In this document: piece after piece, positions 17,901 to 27,009 of the stretch | Layout: every line of letters starts with the position of its first letter | How positions within the stretch are numbered: the first letter of the stretch is position 1 | NCBI RefSeq assembly: GCF_965208555.1 | Contig: NZ_OZ242342.1 | Location: 1,612,001-1,676,000, forward strand | Reading direction: 5' to 3' | From: Poriferisodalis sp965208555 | Lineage (GTDB): Bacteria > Actinomycetota > Acidimicrobiia > Acidimicrobiales > Poriferisodalaceae | DNA length: 64,000 nt | The notes under the pieces: model-generated | What the model was told of the DNA's origin: nothing | Database searches by the model: none | The model's input: only the letters and a program-made list of their open reading frames with translations | Made by a program: the position numbers and the translations under genes

Positions 17901-18233
17901 GTCGCGCGCCCACGCATACGGGGCCGCCACCACCGCATCGGTCCAGCGCTCGCCCGACACCAGGACGACCCAGTCCAGCGAGCCGCCAGACGCTTCAGCC
18001 ACTGCCTCGGCGATGAGCAGCGATGTCTCGTAGCGGTCTGCGCCGCTGTAACGAACGAGCGGGACGTCGGCGCCGTCGGCGTCGTGAGTGCCCGACTGGG
18101 CCGCAGCCGAACTGGCCGGGAACGCCGGCACGCTGCCGAGTGCCATGAGCACAGCTAGCAGGATGACGCCGGCGCGCCGCACTGGACGCGCTGCGGCAAG
18201 CGCATTGCATCGGACGCGGGTGCCGCTGTTCAT
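14946..18233 (-). CDS. CWB2 surface protein with TolB-like beta-propeller and M6-like metallopeptidase domain
   Basis: 1095 aa from ATG 18233, which overlaps the upstream stop (ATGA) and precedes a clear signal peptide (VILLAVLMALGSVPAFPASSAAA). An upstream in-frame start adds 40 Arg-rich residues without a signal. Order: three CWB2 repeats (SGADRYETSLLIAEAV, VASVDRYATSRAVAARY, DGATRYDTAVKAAELA); a propeller with repeated WSPDGxxIAF blades; and a metallopeptidase with HEIAHNLGLLD at 870-880 (HExxHxxGxxD) and the downstream WHRWVLGWL seen in M6 immune-inhibitor-A-like enzymes. It is probably a wall-anchored secreted protease. It is a tandem paralogue of the next gene upstream in the CWB2 part only. 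Confidence 0.9.
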   Translation of the reverse strand: MNSGTRVRCNALAAARPVRRAGVILLAVLMALGSVPAFPASSAAAQSGTHDADGADVPLVRYSGADRYETSLLIAEAVAEASGGSLDWVVLVSGERWTDAVVAAPYAWARDAPVLLTPPDELRSDAREFLQRVGVTRAMVVGPDASGGVHGPGRGVSAAVLAELVAAGISPDRVASVDRYATSRAVAARYGARDMGELGRTAIVASGEVFADALVAGPLAARGPHPVLLTPPDELYEGVADYVQSVGIEHVVLMGGTAALSEAVERGLTDLGVDITRVDGATRYDTAVKAAELAIDRYTRAANQPCFATSTIGVARARVPFDAFSAAPLLARLCAPLLLADPGQIPPDTAAFLDAARQTHGSIELRVFGGDAAVSHAAINSYFGSQVSEEADAADDPAADSADEPVGQPPGACGGSIDDEPRQFVPSRNAEDAAWSPDCSQLVYTQDGAIWLVNNDGTNRRRLVPSNGGYQAYAVWSPLGDRIAYARGYQDGDHWDSHIWTVNVDGSHNNQRTEGDVVDRWPTWSPDGKKIAFERMSGSGRDADGHRLDSDRHIVVMTSYGNNPKVLNSGGAWEYSPAWSPDGTQLAYVTNGDVWLSDADGSDARRVQFDAFFNAGVSWSPDGQRLAFVRPGKEQEQIVISDLDGLNEEIVFSFPGHLRTPRWSPDGQLLAFHTIGGDSSHVVYVGGARGEPVPGADGCRPEDFPNSIPGYFLHGGPTATTGTRRIAVLFVDFADKPAAHTTHEEESGALEYAETYLEAMSYGALDVEFVPVHRWLRADQTAEEYLKLHIDHLLETDGELTTRAAEQAGDEIDFSTIDEIMVVFPSTHFYGGNTLAAVEIDGGVLPVSWVNTFPSASPHGTLLWGHTAAHEIAHNLGLLDIYWFGYEPTPEPPPGKVWVRSEWGLMFINVFFLVPERHPGILARFERPDGTTGTEVYPWLAPREMLAWHRWVLGWLDESQVECVTDDQTTVELSAVADPGSGTAMAAIRLGRNDVLVLESRRAQGHDADIPATRYDGASGTLPRLIEEGVLAYTVDAYPESHRLPVRLAQDPEGTQHLDEDPILAVGESVTVKGYTITVTADDGDTHTVSITHDD

Positions 18234-21082
18234 GGCAGCGTCGAGGTGAGCCGCCCTCGCCCGCCGGTGATGTGGTGCCAGTGGTCCACGGCGCGGTCGC
18301 GGTAGTCGGCGTGTTCGCGCAGCAATTCGAGGTCGACGGTCTCCCCCGGCCACAACAGGTAGACGAAGCCCATGTTGAACTCGCGTCGCGCCTCGTCAGC
18401 GGGGGGTTTCCGGACCCCGGTGGCCGCAATGATCTGCTCCAACGTGACGACCTCCTTGGTACCTGTGTAGACGCCGGTGTGATTGCCGACCAGCTGCCGA
18501 TCGCGGAGTATGAACATGTCCGGCACTTCGTCGGGTGCGGCGAGTCCCATGAGGTACAGGTCGAGCCAGGAGAATCCGCCCGCCTTGGTCTTCCAGCCGT
18601 CGGTGTAGCTGAACGATCCATCGGGATGTTCGCGCCAGAAGGCACCCCCCATGATCGAACCGTCCTCGCTGCCGCGCCAAGGAAACGCTGCCGGCGCATG
18701 CAACTCGAACAACCAGTGACAGTCGCAATACGCGTCGTGCAACGGCACCCGATTGCCATTGGTCTCGTAGGAGGCGAATGCGGTCCAGACGTGGGCGAGT
18801 TCGTGAGCGAACAGCGTCAGACCCACGTCATAGGGACCGCCATGCCCGTATCGCATGTAGTCCTCATTGACCACCGTTCTTGCCTTCATCCAGATGGGAA
18901 AGAGCCAGGCAGTCTTCAGCCTGCTCTGGCATGGAGTTGTCGGCAGGTGCCCCTTGAGTCCGGTGCCCTGGATCGCGGCTTGGATGTTGCCTCTGAAGAT
19001 GTTGGACGGGGTTCCCGCCTCCTGCTGGTCGACGCGGGACTGGCTGTTGAGAGCGAAGAAATCGAATTCGTTGCCGAGGACGTCGATGATCCTGCACGAG
19101 ATGTCGGCGACACCGTCGCCCCCGCGTTCGATCGCGTGATAGCGAAACGCCTCGATCTGCACGGGTGAGAAGTGCGTGTCGGGATCCGACAGGTCGGCCA
19201 TCCGGCCGGGTTCGACTCGCGGCGCACCGGTCGACTGGTCGACCTGAAACAGCCCCACCACGCCGTCCCGGAACGCTTCGTCAGGATTCGCCGGATCGGG
19301 CCCGTAGTTGAATGCGACTCGTCCGTCCGAGTGAAGAACCATCTGAACATCGAACGTCTGCTCGGGCCGTTGCCCGTACGGCGAAAGCAGTGGGTCCCAG
19401 GCAAGCCAGGTGATGATCACCCGATCGGAAAGTTCAGTGACGTAGAAGCTTCCCCAGAGCGTTGGTTTGTAGAGCGCACTGATCGTTGGCGTTGCGCTCC
19501 TGACGATGAAATCCGCGTATCTCGGCATGGTGCCGAATCGGACGGGGTCGCTCTCTGGCAAGGCCTCGCCGAAGGTGATGAGGCCGCGTTGAGACAGGTG
19601 GAACGATCGCCACGACTCACCCGAGAATTCGAACGGGAAGTGCTGCAGTTCGATCTCTGCCGACCCTCTGTACCGCTCGCCTCGGAAGTCGGGCTCCCAG
19701 CTCAGCGGCAGTACTTGACGCGAATAGTCCCCGTTTGCGTTCGGGGTGAAGACCAGGGTGCGGTTGCTCAGATCGAGCGGATTGGCCGGTTCCACGTCGC
19801 TGGGCTGCAGCTCGATGATGATCTGATATTCGGAGGTGATCGACACCCCGCGCCCGATCGGGGTGATCTCGATGTCCCCAGCGTCGGCGCCCCCGGCCTC
19901 CTCGCCGGTCCCGCCCGTGTCCGCGACGGGTTCGGTGCCGGTGCGGTAGGCGTCGATGGCTGCTCCCGACACGGCGGCATCGCCGCCGAACACCCGCAGG
20001 TCCACCGTGTCGTGGGCCTCGCGGGCAGCGTCGAGATAGGCGGCGGTGTCGGGCGGGATCTGTTTGGGGTCTGCGAGCACGAGCGGGGCGCACAGGCGCG
20101 CCAGCAGCGGTGCTGCGCTGAAGGAGTCGAACGGCACCCGGGCGCGGGCGATGCCGACGGTGCTGGTGGCGAAGCAGGGCTCGCCGGCGGTGCTGGTGTA
20201 GCGATCAGCCGCGAGCTCGGCGGCTTTGACCGCGGTGTCGTAGCGGGTGGCGCCCGCCACGCGGGTCACGTTGATGCCCAGGTCCTTGATCGACTGCTCG
20301 ACCGCTTCTGACAGCGCCGCGGTGCCACCCATCAACACGACGTGCTCGATGCGCACCGACTGCAGGTAGCGGGCCACCTCGGGGTAAAGCTCGTCGGGCG
20401 GGGTCAGCAGCACCGGATGATGGCCACGAGCGGCGAATGGCCCTGCCACGAGCGCGTCGGCGAACACCTCGCCGCTGGCGACGATGGCAGTCGAACCCAG
20501 GTCCCCCATGGTCCTCGGCCCATAGGTGGCAGCGACAACGCGACTCGTGTGATGCCGGTCCACGCCTGTCACCCGCTGGGGGGCGATGCCTGCCGCGGCG
20601 AGATCGGCGAGCACGGACTCGGCAACCCCTCGACCCGGGCCATGCACGCCGCCGGTCGCATCCGGTCCCACGACCAGCGCGAGCGAGACGCCGACCCGCT
20701 GCAGGAATTCCAGCGCATCGTGACGCAGCTCGTGGGGAGGGGTCAACAGCACCGGCGCGTTGCGTGCCCCGGCGAGCGGCGCGGCCACCACCGCATCGGT
20801 CCAGCGCTCGCCCGACACCAGCACTACCCACTCCAGCGAGCCGCCGGCCTCTGCGGCCACCGCCTCGGCGATCCTCAGCGAGGTCTCGTACCGATCCGCA
20901 CCGCCATAGCGCGTGATCGAGACATCCGAGCCGTCGTCTGCGGGGGCGTTCGGGGCGCTGTCTGCTGCCTCAATCGCGACGTGGTGCTCAGCCGCCGCCG
21001 CGCTCGCCGGAGGCACCGCCACACCGCCGAGCGCGAGAAGTGCGGCCAACAAAGCCAGCACGATGACACTGGGGCGTCGCAT
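18230..21082 (-). CDS. CWB2 surface protein with HExxH metallopeptidase-like domain
   Basis: 950 aa. Signal peptide to about residue 30 (LGGVAVPPASAAAAEH), then three CWB2 repeats (GGADRYETSLRIAEAV, VTGVDRHHTSRVVAATY, AGATRYDTAVKAAELA) nearly matching those of the following gene. A beta-rich region (400-640) follows. The C-terminal domain holds LTLFAHELAHVWTAF (HELAH at 760-764) and later FSWLDLYLMGL. HExxH suggests a zinc peptidase, but I cannot assign the family and the third ligand is not clear. Start is ATG 21082. The ATGA overlap with the next gene indicates coupled expression of two wall proteases. Confidence 0.85.
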   Translation of the reverse strand: MRRPSVIVLALLAALLALGGVAVPPASAAAAEHHVAIEAADSAPNAPADDGSDVSITRYGGADRYETSLRIAEAVAAEAGGSLEWVVLVSGERWTDAVVAAPLAGARNAPVLLTPPHELRHDALEFLQRVGVSLALVVGPDATGGVHGPGRGVAESVLADLAAAGIAPQRVTGVDRHHTSRVVAATYGPRTMGDLGSTAIVASGEVFADALVAGPFAARGHHPVLLTPPDELYPEVARYLQSVRIEHVVLMGGTAALSEAVEQSIKDLGINVTRVAGATRYDTAVKAAELAADRYTSTAGEPCFATSTVGIARARVPFDSFSAAPLLARLCAPLVLADPKQIPPDTAAYLDAAREAHDTVDLRVFGGDAAVSGAAIDAYRTGTEPVADTGGTGEEAGGADAGDIEITPIGRGVSITSEYQIIIELQPSDVEPANPLDLSNRTLVFTPNANGDYSRQVLPLSWEPDFRGERYRGSAEIELQHFPFEFSGESWRSFHLSQRGLITFGEALPESDPVRFGTMPRYADFIVRSATPTISALYKPTLWGSFYVTELSDRVIITWLAWDPLLSPYGQRPEQTFDVQMVLHSDGRVAFNYGPDPANPDEAFRDGVVGLFQVDQSTGAPRVEPGRMADLSDPDTHFSPVQIEAFRYHAIERGGDGVADISCRIIDVLGNEFDFFALNSQSRVDQQEAGTPSNIFRGNIQAAIQGTGLKGHLPTTPCQSRLKTAWLFPIWMKARTVVNEDYMRYGHGGPYDVGLTLFAHELAHVWTAFASYETNGNRVPLHDAYCDCHWLFELHAPAAFPWRGSEDGSIMGGAFWREHPDGSFSYTDGWKTKAGGFSWLDLYLMGLAAPDEVPDMFILRDRQLVGNHTGVYTGTKEVVTLEQIIAATGVRKPPADEARREFNMGFVYLLWPGETVDLELLREHADYRDRAVDHWHHITGGRGRLTSTLP

Positions 21083-21135
21083 CCCCGTAGAACATAACGG
21101 CTATTACTATTTTGAGCTGTCCTGAAATCGCTCAG

Positions 21136-21717
21136 TCAGCCGGCGGTGCTGGCGGTCTCGGTGCCGATGGCGGGGATGCCCATGTCCTCATAGGTGGCCA
21201 TCGGGAAGTAGGGCACGCCCCGCTCTTCAAACGAACGGCGGGCGTCGTCGCCCCGGTCGGCCAGCGTGACAGCGGCCACTACGTGGGCGCCGGTCGCCTG
21301 CACGCTCTCGTATGCCTTCAGGATCGAGCCGCCGGTGGTGACCACGTCGTCGATCAGCAGCACCCGGTGGCCCGCGCCGATCCGGGTGCCCTCGACCAGC
21401 CGGTTGGTGCCGCGGCCCTTGGCCTCCTTGCGCACGATGAACCAGTTCGCCCCGCTCACCACAGCGATAGCGGCGCACAGCGCGTCGGCACCCAGGGTCA
21501 GGCCGCCGACGGCGTCGAACTCGACCCCGGCACCGGTCACTCGTTCGTTGATGGCCTCTGCCGCCAGTCGCAGGTCGTCGCCGGCGCCCAGCGCCACCTT
21601 GCCGTCGATGAAGTAGCGCGAGTAGTTGCCCGAGGCGAGCTGCACCGGCTCGGGCAGCTCAGTGAGCCCCTGGCTCCGCAGAATCTCCAGCAGCCTCTCG
21701 CTTCGGCTCATGCTCAT
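21136..21717 (-). CDS. pyrE: Orotate phosphoribosyltransferase
   Basis: 193 aa. The PRPP-binding motif VLLIDDVVTTGGS and the substrate segment SGNYSRYFIDGK are typical of PyrE. It transfers ribose-5-phosphate from PRPP to orotate in pyrimidine synthesis, in the cytosol. ATG is at 21717, with a second ATG at 21711. It sits inside a same-strand run of secreted CWB2 genes (37 bp after one, 54 bp before the next), an unexpected neighbourhood for a housekeeping gene. Cotranscription is possible. No other pyrimidine gene is nearby. Confidence 0.94.
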   Translation of the reverse strand: MSMSRSERLLEILRSQGLTELPEPVQLASGNYSRYFIDGKVALGAGDDLRLAAEAINERVTGAGVEFDAVGGLTLGADALCAAIAVVSGANWFIVRKEAKGRGTNRLVEGTRIGAGHRVLLIDDVVTTGGSILKAYESVQATGAHVVAAVTLADRGDDARRSFEERGVPYFPMATYEDMGIPAIGTETASTAG

Positions 21718-21753
21718 CGCTGCTGTCTCTCCCGGAGTAGCCGGTTGCGTCGA

Positions 21754-23523
21754 TTATTCCCCGAGGTCGCCGTTGATGAGGGCGATGACGTCTTCGGCAG
21801 GCACCAGCAGGCTGAGCGTGCCGAGGGTGGCACCGCCGCCGGTCAGGATTCGCAGCCGGGTCGCCACGCCGATGACCTCCTGACGGTCGTTGAGCACCGG
21901 TCCGCCGCTGTTGCCGCTGCTGAGTTGCGTATCAGTCTTGATCCACGTCAGGCCATCCAACTGCTGGGCGCCCGAGTAGCGACCGGTCGTGAGGGTGAGC
22001 GTGCTGCCGCCCAAGGCGGGATATCCCAGCGCCGTGAGCGCCTCGCCGGCCCGGAGAGATTCGGTCGACACCGACAGCGTGCGATGGGGCTCGATGTCGG
22101 GATCGGTCACCAGCAGGGCGAGGTCACGGTCTGGGGCTGACCGCTCGAGCGCCACTGCCAGCTCGCGTGTCGGTTCCACTTCGAAGGTGCCGCCTCGCAG
22201 AATCCGGATGCGGCGGCAGTCGCCACCGCGCGGATGCTCAACCACGTGGTAGTTCGTGACGATCGAACGGCCGTCGTCGACGAAGAAACCGGAACCGAAT
22301 TGGATCGCGCGGCCCGAGAGGTCGAGACACTCCACCCGCACCACAGCGGGAGCAAGCCGGGCCCAGTCCAGCTCCCCGGTGGCGCCGCCCGGGTCGCCGG
22401 AGTCGGCCGCGATGCCGGTCGACACCGCCAGGATCGCCGCTGACGAGATGACCGACGACGAGCCGATGCCGGTCACCTCTGCCCGGGTGTCGGCGCCGAT
22501 GGCCAGCGCCCAGTCGCGCCCGAACTCGGCGAGCACCTCGGGCACCGGCCTGTCCGGATCGGGCGCCAGCAGCATCGGCTGGCAGGGACCGCGCACCGCT
22601 CCCGCGGCCAGGCCGCCGTACGGGATCGTCCCGCTGGCCACCGCCACATCGGTGACGGGGAAACAGTCGGACCGCGTGAACGCACGGCGGGCGATGAGCG
22701 CGGCCGTCTCGTAGCGGTCCGCGCCGGCGATGCGGTCGGTGTCGATGCCGAGCTCTCTGATCTTCTCTTCCACGCCGGCCGAGACGGCTGCCGTGCCGCC
22801 GAGGATCGTCACCGACTCGACGGTCCGGTCCTCGTCGGTCAGGAAGCGGCGCGCCTCGGCGTGCAGCTCGTCCGGCTCGGTGAGGATGAGCGGGGTGTCC
22901 TTGCTGACATTCGGCGCAGCAGCGATGGCATCGGCGAAGTTGCGGCCCGACGCCACATACACCGTGCTGAGCGTGTCGGGGGCGAAGAGCCGTGCGACTC
23001 GCCGGGCGGTCTCGTAGCGGTCGGCGCCGGCAACGCGGTCCACCTCGTAGCCCATGCCCCGCAGCGTGTCGGCCACGCTCTCGGAGACCGCAGCGGTGCC
23101 GCCCAGGATGATCACCTTGGCCTTGGGGTGATCGGCGCACGGCGTGAGATACAGCCGGGTGATGGCCGGCAGGAAGTCCTTGCGGGTGAGCAGCAGCGGC
23201 CGGTCGAGCGCAGTGCCTGCGAGCGCGTCGGGCCAGTTCTCGCCCGACGCCAGCGCCACGCTGTGCGAGCCGGCATCGGTGCTGCACAGCGTGCCCGCGA
23301 CATTGGCGGCGATGTCGTACACGTTCGAACCGGTGACCCGCTGGGCGGTGATGTCCGCGCTCTGTGCGCCCGCAGGCCCCGAGGCGAGCACCACCGAGCC
23401 AGCCAGCACGGCGACAGCCAGGCCGAGAGCTAACGGGCGGCGTCGGCGGCGTGCTCGGCGGGCGGATTCATGCTGCGGCTGTGCCTTCGCGCCGCGGCTG
23501 TGCCGACGCAGGGTGTGACTCAT
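21754..23523 (-). CDS. CWB2 surface protein with trypsin-like (S1C) serine protease domain
   Basis: 589 aa. An Arg-rich N-terminus precedes a signal segment (LGLAVAVLAGSVVLASGPAGA). Three CWB2 repeats follow, the first degenerate (TGSNVYDIAANVAG), then AGADRYETARRVARLF and AGADRYETAALIARRAF. The C-terminal half is a chymotrypsin-fold protease like DegP/HtrA without PDZ: His426 in IVTNYHVVE, Asp467 in RDLALLV, Ser539 in SSGNSGGPV. The triad is intact, so an active wall-bound protease is likely. The gene precedes pyrE and follows the 23554 CWB2 gene by 30 bp, suggesting an operon. Confidence 0.92.
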   Translation of the reverse strand: MSHTLRRHSRGAKAQPQHESARRARRRRRPLALGLAVAVLAGSVVLASGPAGAQSADITAQRVTGSNVYDIAANVAGTLCSTDAGSHSVALASGENWPDALAGTALDRPLLLTRKDFLPAITRLYLTPCADHPKAKVIILGGTAAVSESVADTLRGMGYEVDRVAGADRYETARRVARLFAPDTLSTVYVASGRNFADAIAAAPNVSKDTPLILTEPDELHAEARRFLTDEDRTVESVTILGGTAAVSAGVEEKIRELGIDTDRIAGADRYETAALIARRAFTRSDCFPVTDVAVASGTIPYGGLAAGAVRGPCQPMLLAPDPDRPVPEVLAEFGRDWALAIGADTRAEVTGIGSSSVISSAAILAVSTGIAADSGDPGGATGELDWARLAPAVVRVECLDLSGRAIQFGSGFFVDDGRSIVTNYHVVEHPRGGDCRRIRILRGGTFEVEPTRELAVALERSAPDRDLALLVTDPDIEPHRTLSVSTESLRAGEALTALGYPALGGSTLTLTTGRYSGAQQLDGLTWIKTDTQLSSGNSGGPVLNDRQEVIGVATRLRILTGGGATLGTLSLLVPAEDVIALINGDLGE

Positions 23524-23553
23524 GTCTGATTCGCCCTCCCGGCCGCCGGGAGT

Positions 23554-26295
23554 CTATGGCTCGGCGTTGATGTACCCGTCCACCCGCCAGACGACCGTGT
23601 CGTCGTCGCTGCCGAGGTCGTTCACGCCGACCGTGGCCACGAAACCGCCGGCGCCGTAACCGTCGTCGGCCAGACCGGCCACGGCGGCCCCGGCCTCGAG
23701 GCCGGACGGCTCGGAGGGCCGCGATCCGTACAGCGAGCGCAGCCACGACCCCGACCGCAGAGCGCTCATGCCCCGCAGCTCCCAGCGGTTGTCGACGAAG
23801 CGGGCCTCGCCCTCGGCAATGCCCGACACCGTGCCCGCCGCGGTCTCCAGCGACCACAGGGCGCTGAACAGATCGGGCGCGCCCGCACCGAATCCGCGCA
23901 CGATCTCCACCGACACGAACGCCTCTCGCACCTGCTGGCGCCGCGGCGGCAGCTGTGCGAACACGCCGGGATCGCGGCTGCGGAACGCCAGCCTGGTGGT
24001 GCCGCCAGTAGGCGGGTGCTCGCCGCTGGGCACGCCGCTCGACACCGGCTCGGCCGCTTCCACCACGTCGGTCAGCCGGAACTGCCGGTTGGCATTGGCC
24101 GCCACGGCCACTGCCCGTGACGTGCGCCCGTACGGGCCGGCGGCCCGCACGTAGTTGGGATCGGTCTCCGACAGCACCACCGCCACGCAGCCCGGGCTGG
24201 CCGGCCGTGGCCTGCGCCGCACACCGTCCGCGTCGCCGGTGTACCAGCCCAAGGCGGTCAGGTCGACCTCGAGCACGGGCGACCGGTCGGGCGAGGTCTC
24301 GACCACCAGCCAGCGAGCATCGTCATAGGTGCCGCGGGGGAAGCACAGCCAGTCCTGACCCGAGCTGAGCGAGCTGCTGGCGGGGCCGGTGATGGCCCCG
24401 TCGGCATTGGCCCGATGGAACACCGTGCCGTCGAACCTGAGCTTGCTGGCGAACACACCCAGGCCCCGCTTGGCCGACGGCGCCTTCTCGATGCGGTCCG
24501 GGTCGCTGTGATGGGGCGCATACGCCCCCACCAGCACCGGCACGTCGGGTTCGGCGTCGGGTGCCAAGCGCCCGCTTACCAGTGCCGACGTCTGCGCCAG
24601 CACGTCGGCGGTGATGACGGCCTCGCCGCCGAAGGCCAGCACCATGCCCGGAGCGAAGCACCGCCCGGAGTTCACCGCGGCGGCATAGGCCCCGCCGTCG
24701 TCGGCGCCTGAGCCGTCGGACTCGATGCCGCCAACCGCCCGCGAGCACAGGCGGCCCGGCACGAAGGCGTCGCGCAGGAACTTCTCGACCGATGCCGGCA
24801 ACTCGGAAGCGCCGGCGGGCACCAGCAGCATGGGCACCGCCGCATGCGCGGGCCGGGGCACTGCTGTGGAAGCGGGGGCTGATGCCGGGCGTCGTGCCAG
24901 CGCCGCCAGGCCCGGCTCGGCCGCGTCGAGCGGGCCCGCCAAGCGCACGGTGGCGTAGGGCACCGTGACGGGCGACGGCGCCGTGGCCGCGCCGCAGAAC
25001 GCCCCGGCGCCCAGCGCATCGGGCCAGCCCTGAGCGCGCTGGCTCTCGTCGCTCAATGCCGCCAGGCACACCGACGACCGGGCGAAGTGGTCGCCGGTGC
25101 GGGTGGGCCACCAGCCGCCGAAGATCTTGGCCATCCCCACGCTGGTCTCGTACCGGTCGGCGCCCGCCACCCGGCGCAGCTCGGCCCCGGCGATCTGCGC
25201 AGCCAGGTCCGCCACCGCCTCGGACACCTGCGAGGCGTCACCGAGCACAATCAGGTTCTCGACATCGAGCAGGCTGAGCGCCACGGCGGTAGCTTCGGGC
25301 AGCTCGTCGCTGCCGTCGTGCAGCAGCACCGGCACCTGCCAGTAGCTGGTCCACCAGCCGGCCGCCAACGCATCGAGCGACGTTGCGAGCACGACGGTGC
25401 GCCCCAGCAGCTCGCACTTGCTGGCCCGCTCGCGCCACTCCACCACCGAGTTGGCGTAGAAGGCCGGCACGGCGCTGCCGTCGGCTGCCGAACTGTCCTT
25501 GCACCCCGCAGTGCTGCGGGGAATCGAACGGGTGCCCAGCGACTGAGCCACCGCCGCCGCAGTGCCATAGCGGGTCTCGCCGCTCACCCGGAACACCTCG
25601 CCGTAGCCGATCGAGACAAGCTCCTGCTCGATCTCGACGGGCACTGCAGCGGGCCCGCCCACGATGATGGCTTGGCGAGCGGCGTTGCAGCCGCCCGTGC
25701 GCAGGTCTTGTGCAGCGAGGCGAGCGGCATGATTGAGCGCATCGGCGCCGTCACGGGTGGACTCGGTCAGCAGGATGGGAGCTGCATAGGTGTCGACCCG
25801 GGCGAAGCCGCCGATGGGGTCGAACAGGGGGTCGCTGGCAGCGACGCGCCGCAGGTACGGCTCGCTGGAGCCGCCGGTGGAGTCCGACAGCGAGGCGGCG
25901 GTGACTGCATCGGCGGGCACGTCGGAGGCCACCACGATGACGGACCGGGGGCACATCTCGAGCCCCCACCAGCCATCGGACGAACCCAGGCTGCGGCCGC
26001 CGCCGGAGGTGGCATCGGCGGTGTCGAACGGGTAGCCGCCCCTGCCTCGCAGGGTCAGCGACACGGCCAGGGCGGTCTGGTGGCGGTCTGGGCCCCACAT
26101 GCGCACCGCGTTCGGCCAGCCCTCCAGCTCGGGCTGGGCCAGGAACGACTGCGGCCATTGCCGCGGCGAGACCGGTCCCTCGGCTTCCTCGGCGCTCTGG
26201 CCGCCGGCGTGGGGGACTGCCAGCAACGAGGCCGCGATGAGGCTGGCGGCCAGCGCGGCCACCCATCGAATTCGTCGGGAGGATCCCATCACCAT
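23554..26295 (-). CDS. CWB2 surface protein, large, otherwise unassigned
   Basis: 913 aa from the first ATG (26295); a further ATG at 26289 is also possible. Signal peptide (AALAASLIAASLLAVPHAGG) then CWB2 repeats with long insertions: MWGPDRHQTALAVSLTL, SGETRYGTAAAVAQSL, AGADRYETSVGMAKIF. The remainder contains fragments like those of the giants but with many Ala/Pro insertions, and I recognise no enzyme domain. It is the first gene of the minus-strand surface run, and the divergent cytochrome gene starts 104 bp away, so the promoter should lie at 26296-26399. Confidence 0.8.
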   Translation of the reverse strand: MVMGSSRRIRWVAALAASLIAASLLAVPHAGGQSAEEAEGPVSPRQWPQSFLAQPELEGWPNAVRMWGPDRHQTALAVSLTLRGRGGYPFDTADATSGGGRSLGSSDGWWGLEMCPRSVIVVASDVPADAVTAASLSDSTGGSSEPYLRRVAASDPLFDPIGGFARVDTYAAPILLTESTRDGADALNHAARLAAQDLRTGGCNAARQAIIVGGPAAVPVEIEQELVSIGYGEVFRVSGETRYGTAAAVAQSLGTRSIPRSTAGCKDSSAADGSAVPAFYANSVVEWRERASKCELLGRTVVLATSLDALAAGWWTSYWQVPVLLHDGSDELPEATAVALSLLDVENLIVLGDASQVSEAVADLAAQIAGAELRRVAGADRYETSVGMAKIFGGWWPTRTGDHFARSSVCLAALSDESQRAQGWPDALGAGAFCGAATAPSPVTVPYATVRLAGPLDAAEPGLAALARRPASAPASTAVPRPAHAAVPMLLVPAGASELPASVEKFLRDAFVPGRLCSRAVGGIESDGSGADDGGAYAAAVNSGRCFAPGMVLAFGGEAVITADVLAQTSALVSGRLAPDAEPDVPVLVGAYAPHHSDPDRIEKAPSAKRGLGVFASKLRFDGTVFHRANADGAITGPASSSLSSGQDWLCFPRGTYDDARWLVVETSPDRSPVLEVDLTALGWYTGDADGVRRRPRPASPGCVAVVLSETDPNYVRAAGPYGRTSRAVAVAANANRQFRLTDVVEAAEPVSSGVPSGEHPPTGGTTRLAFRSRDPGVFAQLPPRRQQVREAFVSVEIVRGFGAGAPDLFSALWSLETAAGTVSGIAEGEARFVDNRWELRGMSALRSGSWLRSLYGSRPSEPSGLEAGAAVAGLADDGYGAGGFVATVGVNDLGSDDDTVVWRVDGYINAEP

Positions 26296-26399
26296 GACCA
26301 ATCGGCAGCCTGCCCGAAGGGTGTCACAGGCTCAGGCGGCGAGGGTACCCCGCCTCCCGGCGCGCTCAGTCGCGCCGTGCGTCGGTACTGTGCCCGTCG

Positions 26400-26999
26400 G
26401 TGCGTCGGACAGCTCTGCTCGTGCTTGTGCTCGTGGGCTCGGCCGCTGTGGGCTGTCTCGTCGGGGGCTGTGCGGCGGGGGACGGCGAAGCAGACGGGGA
26501 TGCTGCGGTGTCGGGGGGCATGGGCGCAGCGCAGACGACCGCAGGCGCCGGTAGCGGATCCGCAGGCGATGTTGCGACGGGCGCCGATGCCGGGCCCGAG
26601 GGTGACGCTGCGGACACCGATGCCATGTCCGACGAAGAGGCCCGCAGCGCGCTGGCCGAGGCGGGCCTCGCGGCGGATGCGGCGAACGGCGAGGACACTG
26701 CGGGCTCGGCCGGAAGGTCGGCGGCAGAGTCCGCTGGCGAATCGGCCGGCACCGCGCCGGGCGCCGACGCCGCCGGGCAGGCGCTGTTCGACGACATCTG
26801 CTCGGTCTGCCACGGCGACGACGGAACGGGGCGCATCGGTCTGGACCTGACCATCTCGACGCTCGCCCCCGACGAAGTGCGCGAGGTGCTGCTCTACGGC
26901 CGGCCAGAAACCCAGATGGCGGGCTTCGCCGAAATCCTGACCGAGGCCGAGATCGACTCGCTCGTCGCCTTCGTGGCCTCGCTGCGTCAGCGCGGCTGA
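26400..26999 (+). CDS. Membrane-anchored class I cytochrome c lipoprotein
   Basis: 199 aa from GTG 26400. Hydrophobic signal with Cys at about residues 19 and 24 (SAAVGCLVGGC), a plausible lipobox. An Ala/Gly/Asp-rich linker runs to about residue 120, then a c-type domain with one haem site CSVCH (134-138) and a likely axial Met173 in PETQMAGF. It should carry electrons outside the membrane. It converges on the SLH/PQQ-type dehydrogenase gene with an 10-bp gap, a suggestive electron donor, though no operon links them. Confidence 0.9.
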   Translation: MRRTALLVLVLVGSAAVGCLVGGCAAGDGEADGDAAVSGGMGAAQTTAGAGSGSAGDVATGADAGPEGDAADTDAMSDEEARSALAEAGLAADAANGEDTAGSAGRSAAESAGESAGTAPGADAAGQALFDDICSVCHGDDGTGRIGLDLTISTLAPDEVREVLLYGRPETQMAGFAEILTEAEIDSLVAFVASLRQRG

Positions 27000-27009
27000 G
27001 GCGGGCCGC

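Noticed and set aside
25087..26850. A 587-codon plus-strand open frame over 23554 and the cytochrome gene
   Set aside because: It crosses two real genes in other frames and shows no conserved motif.
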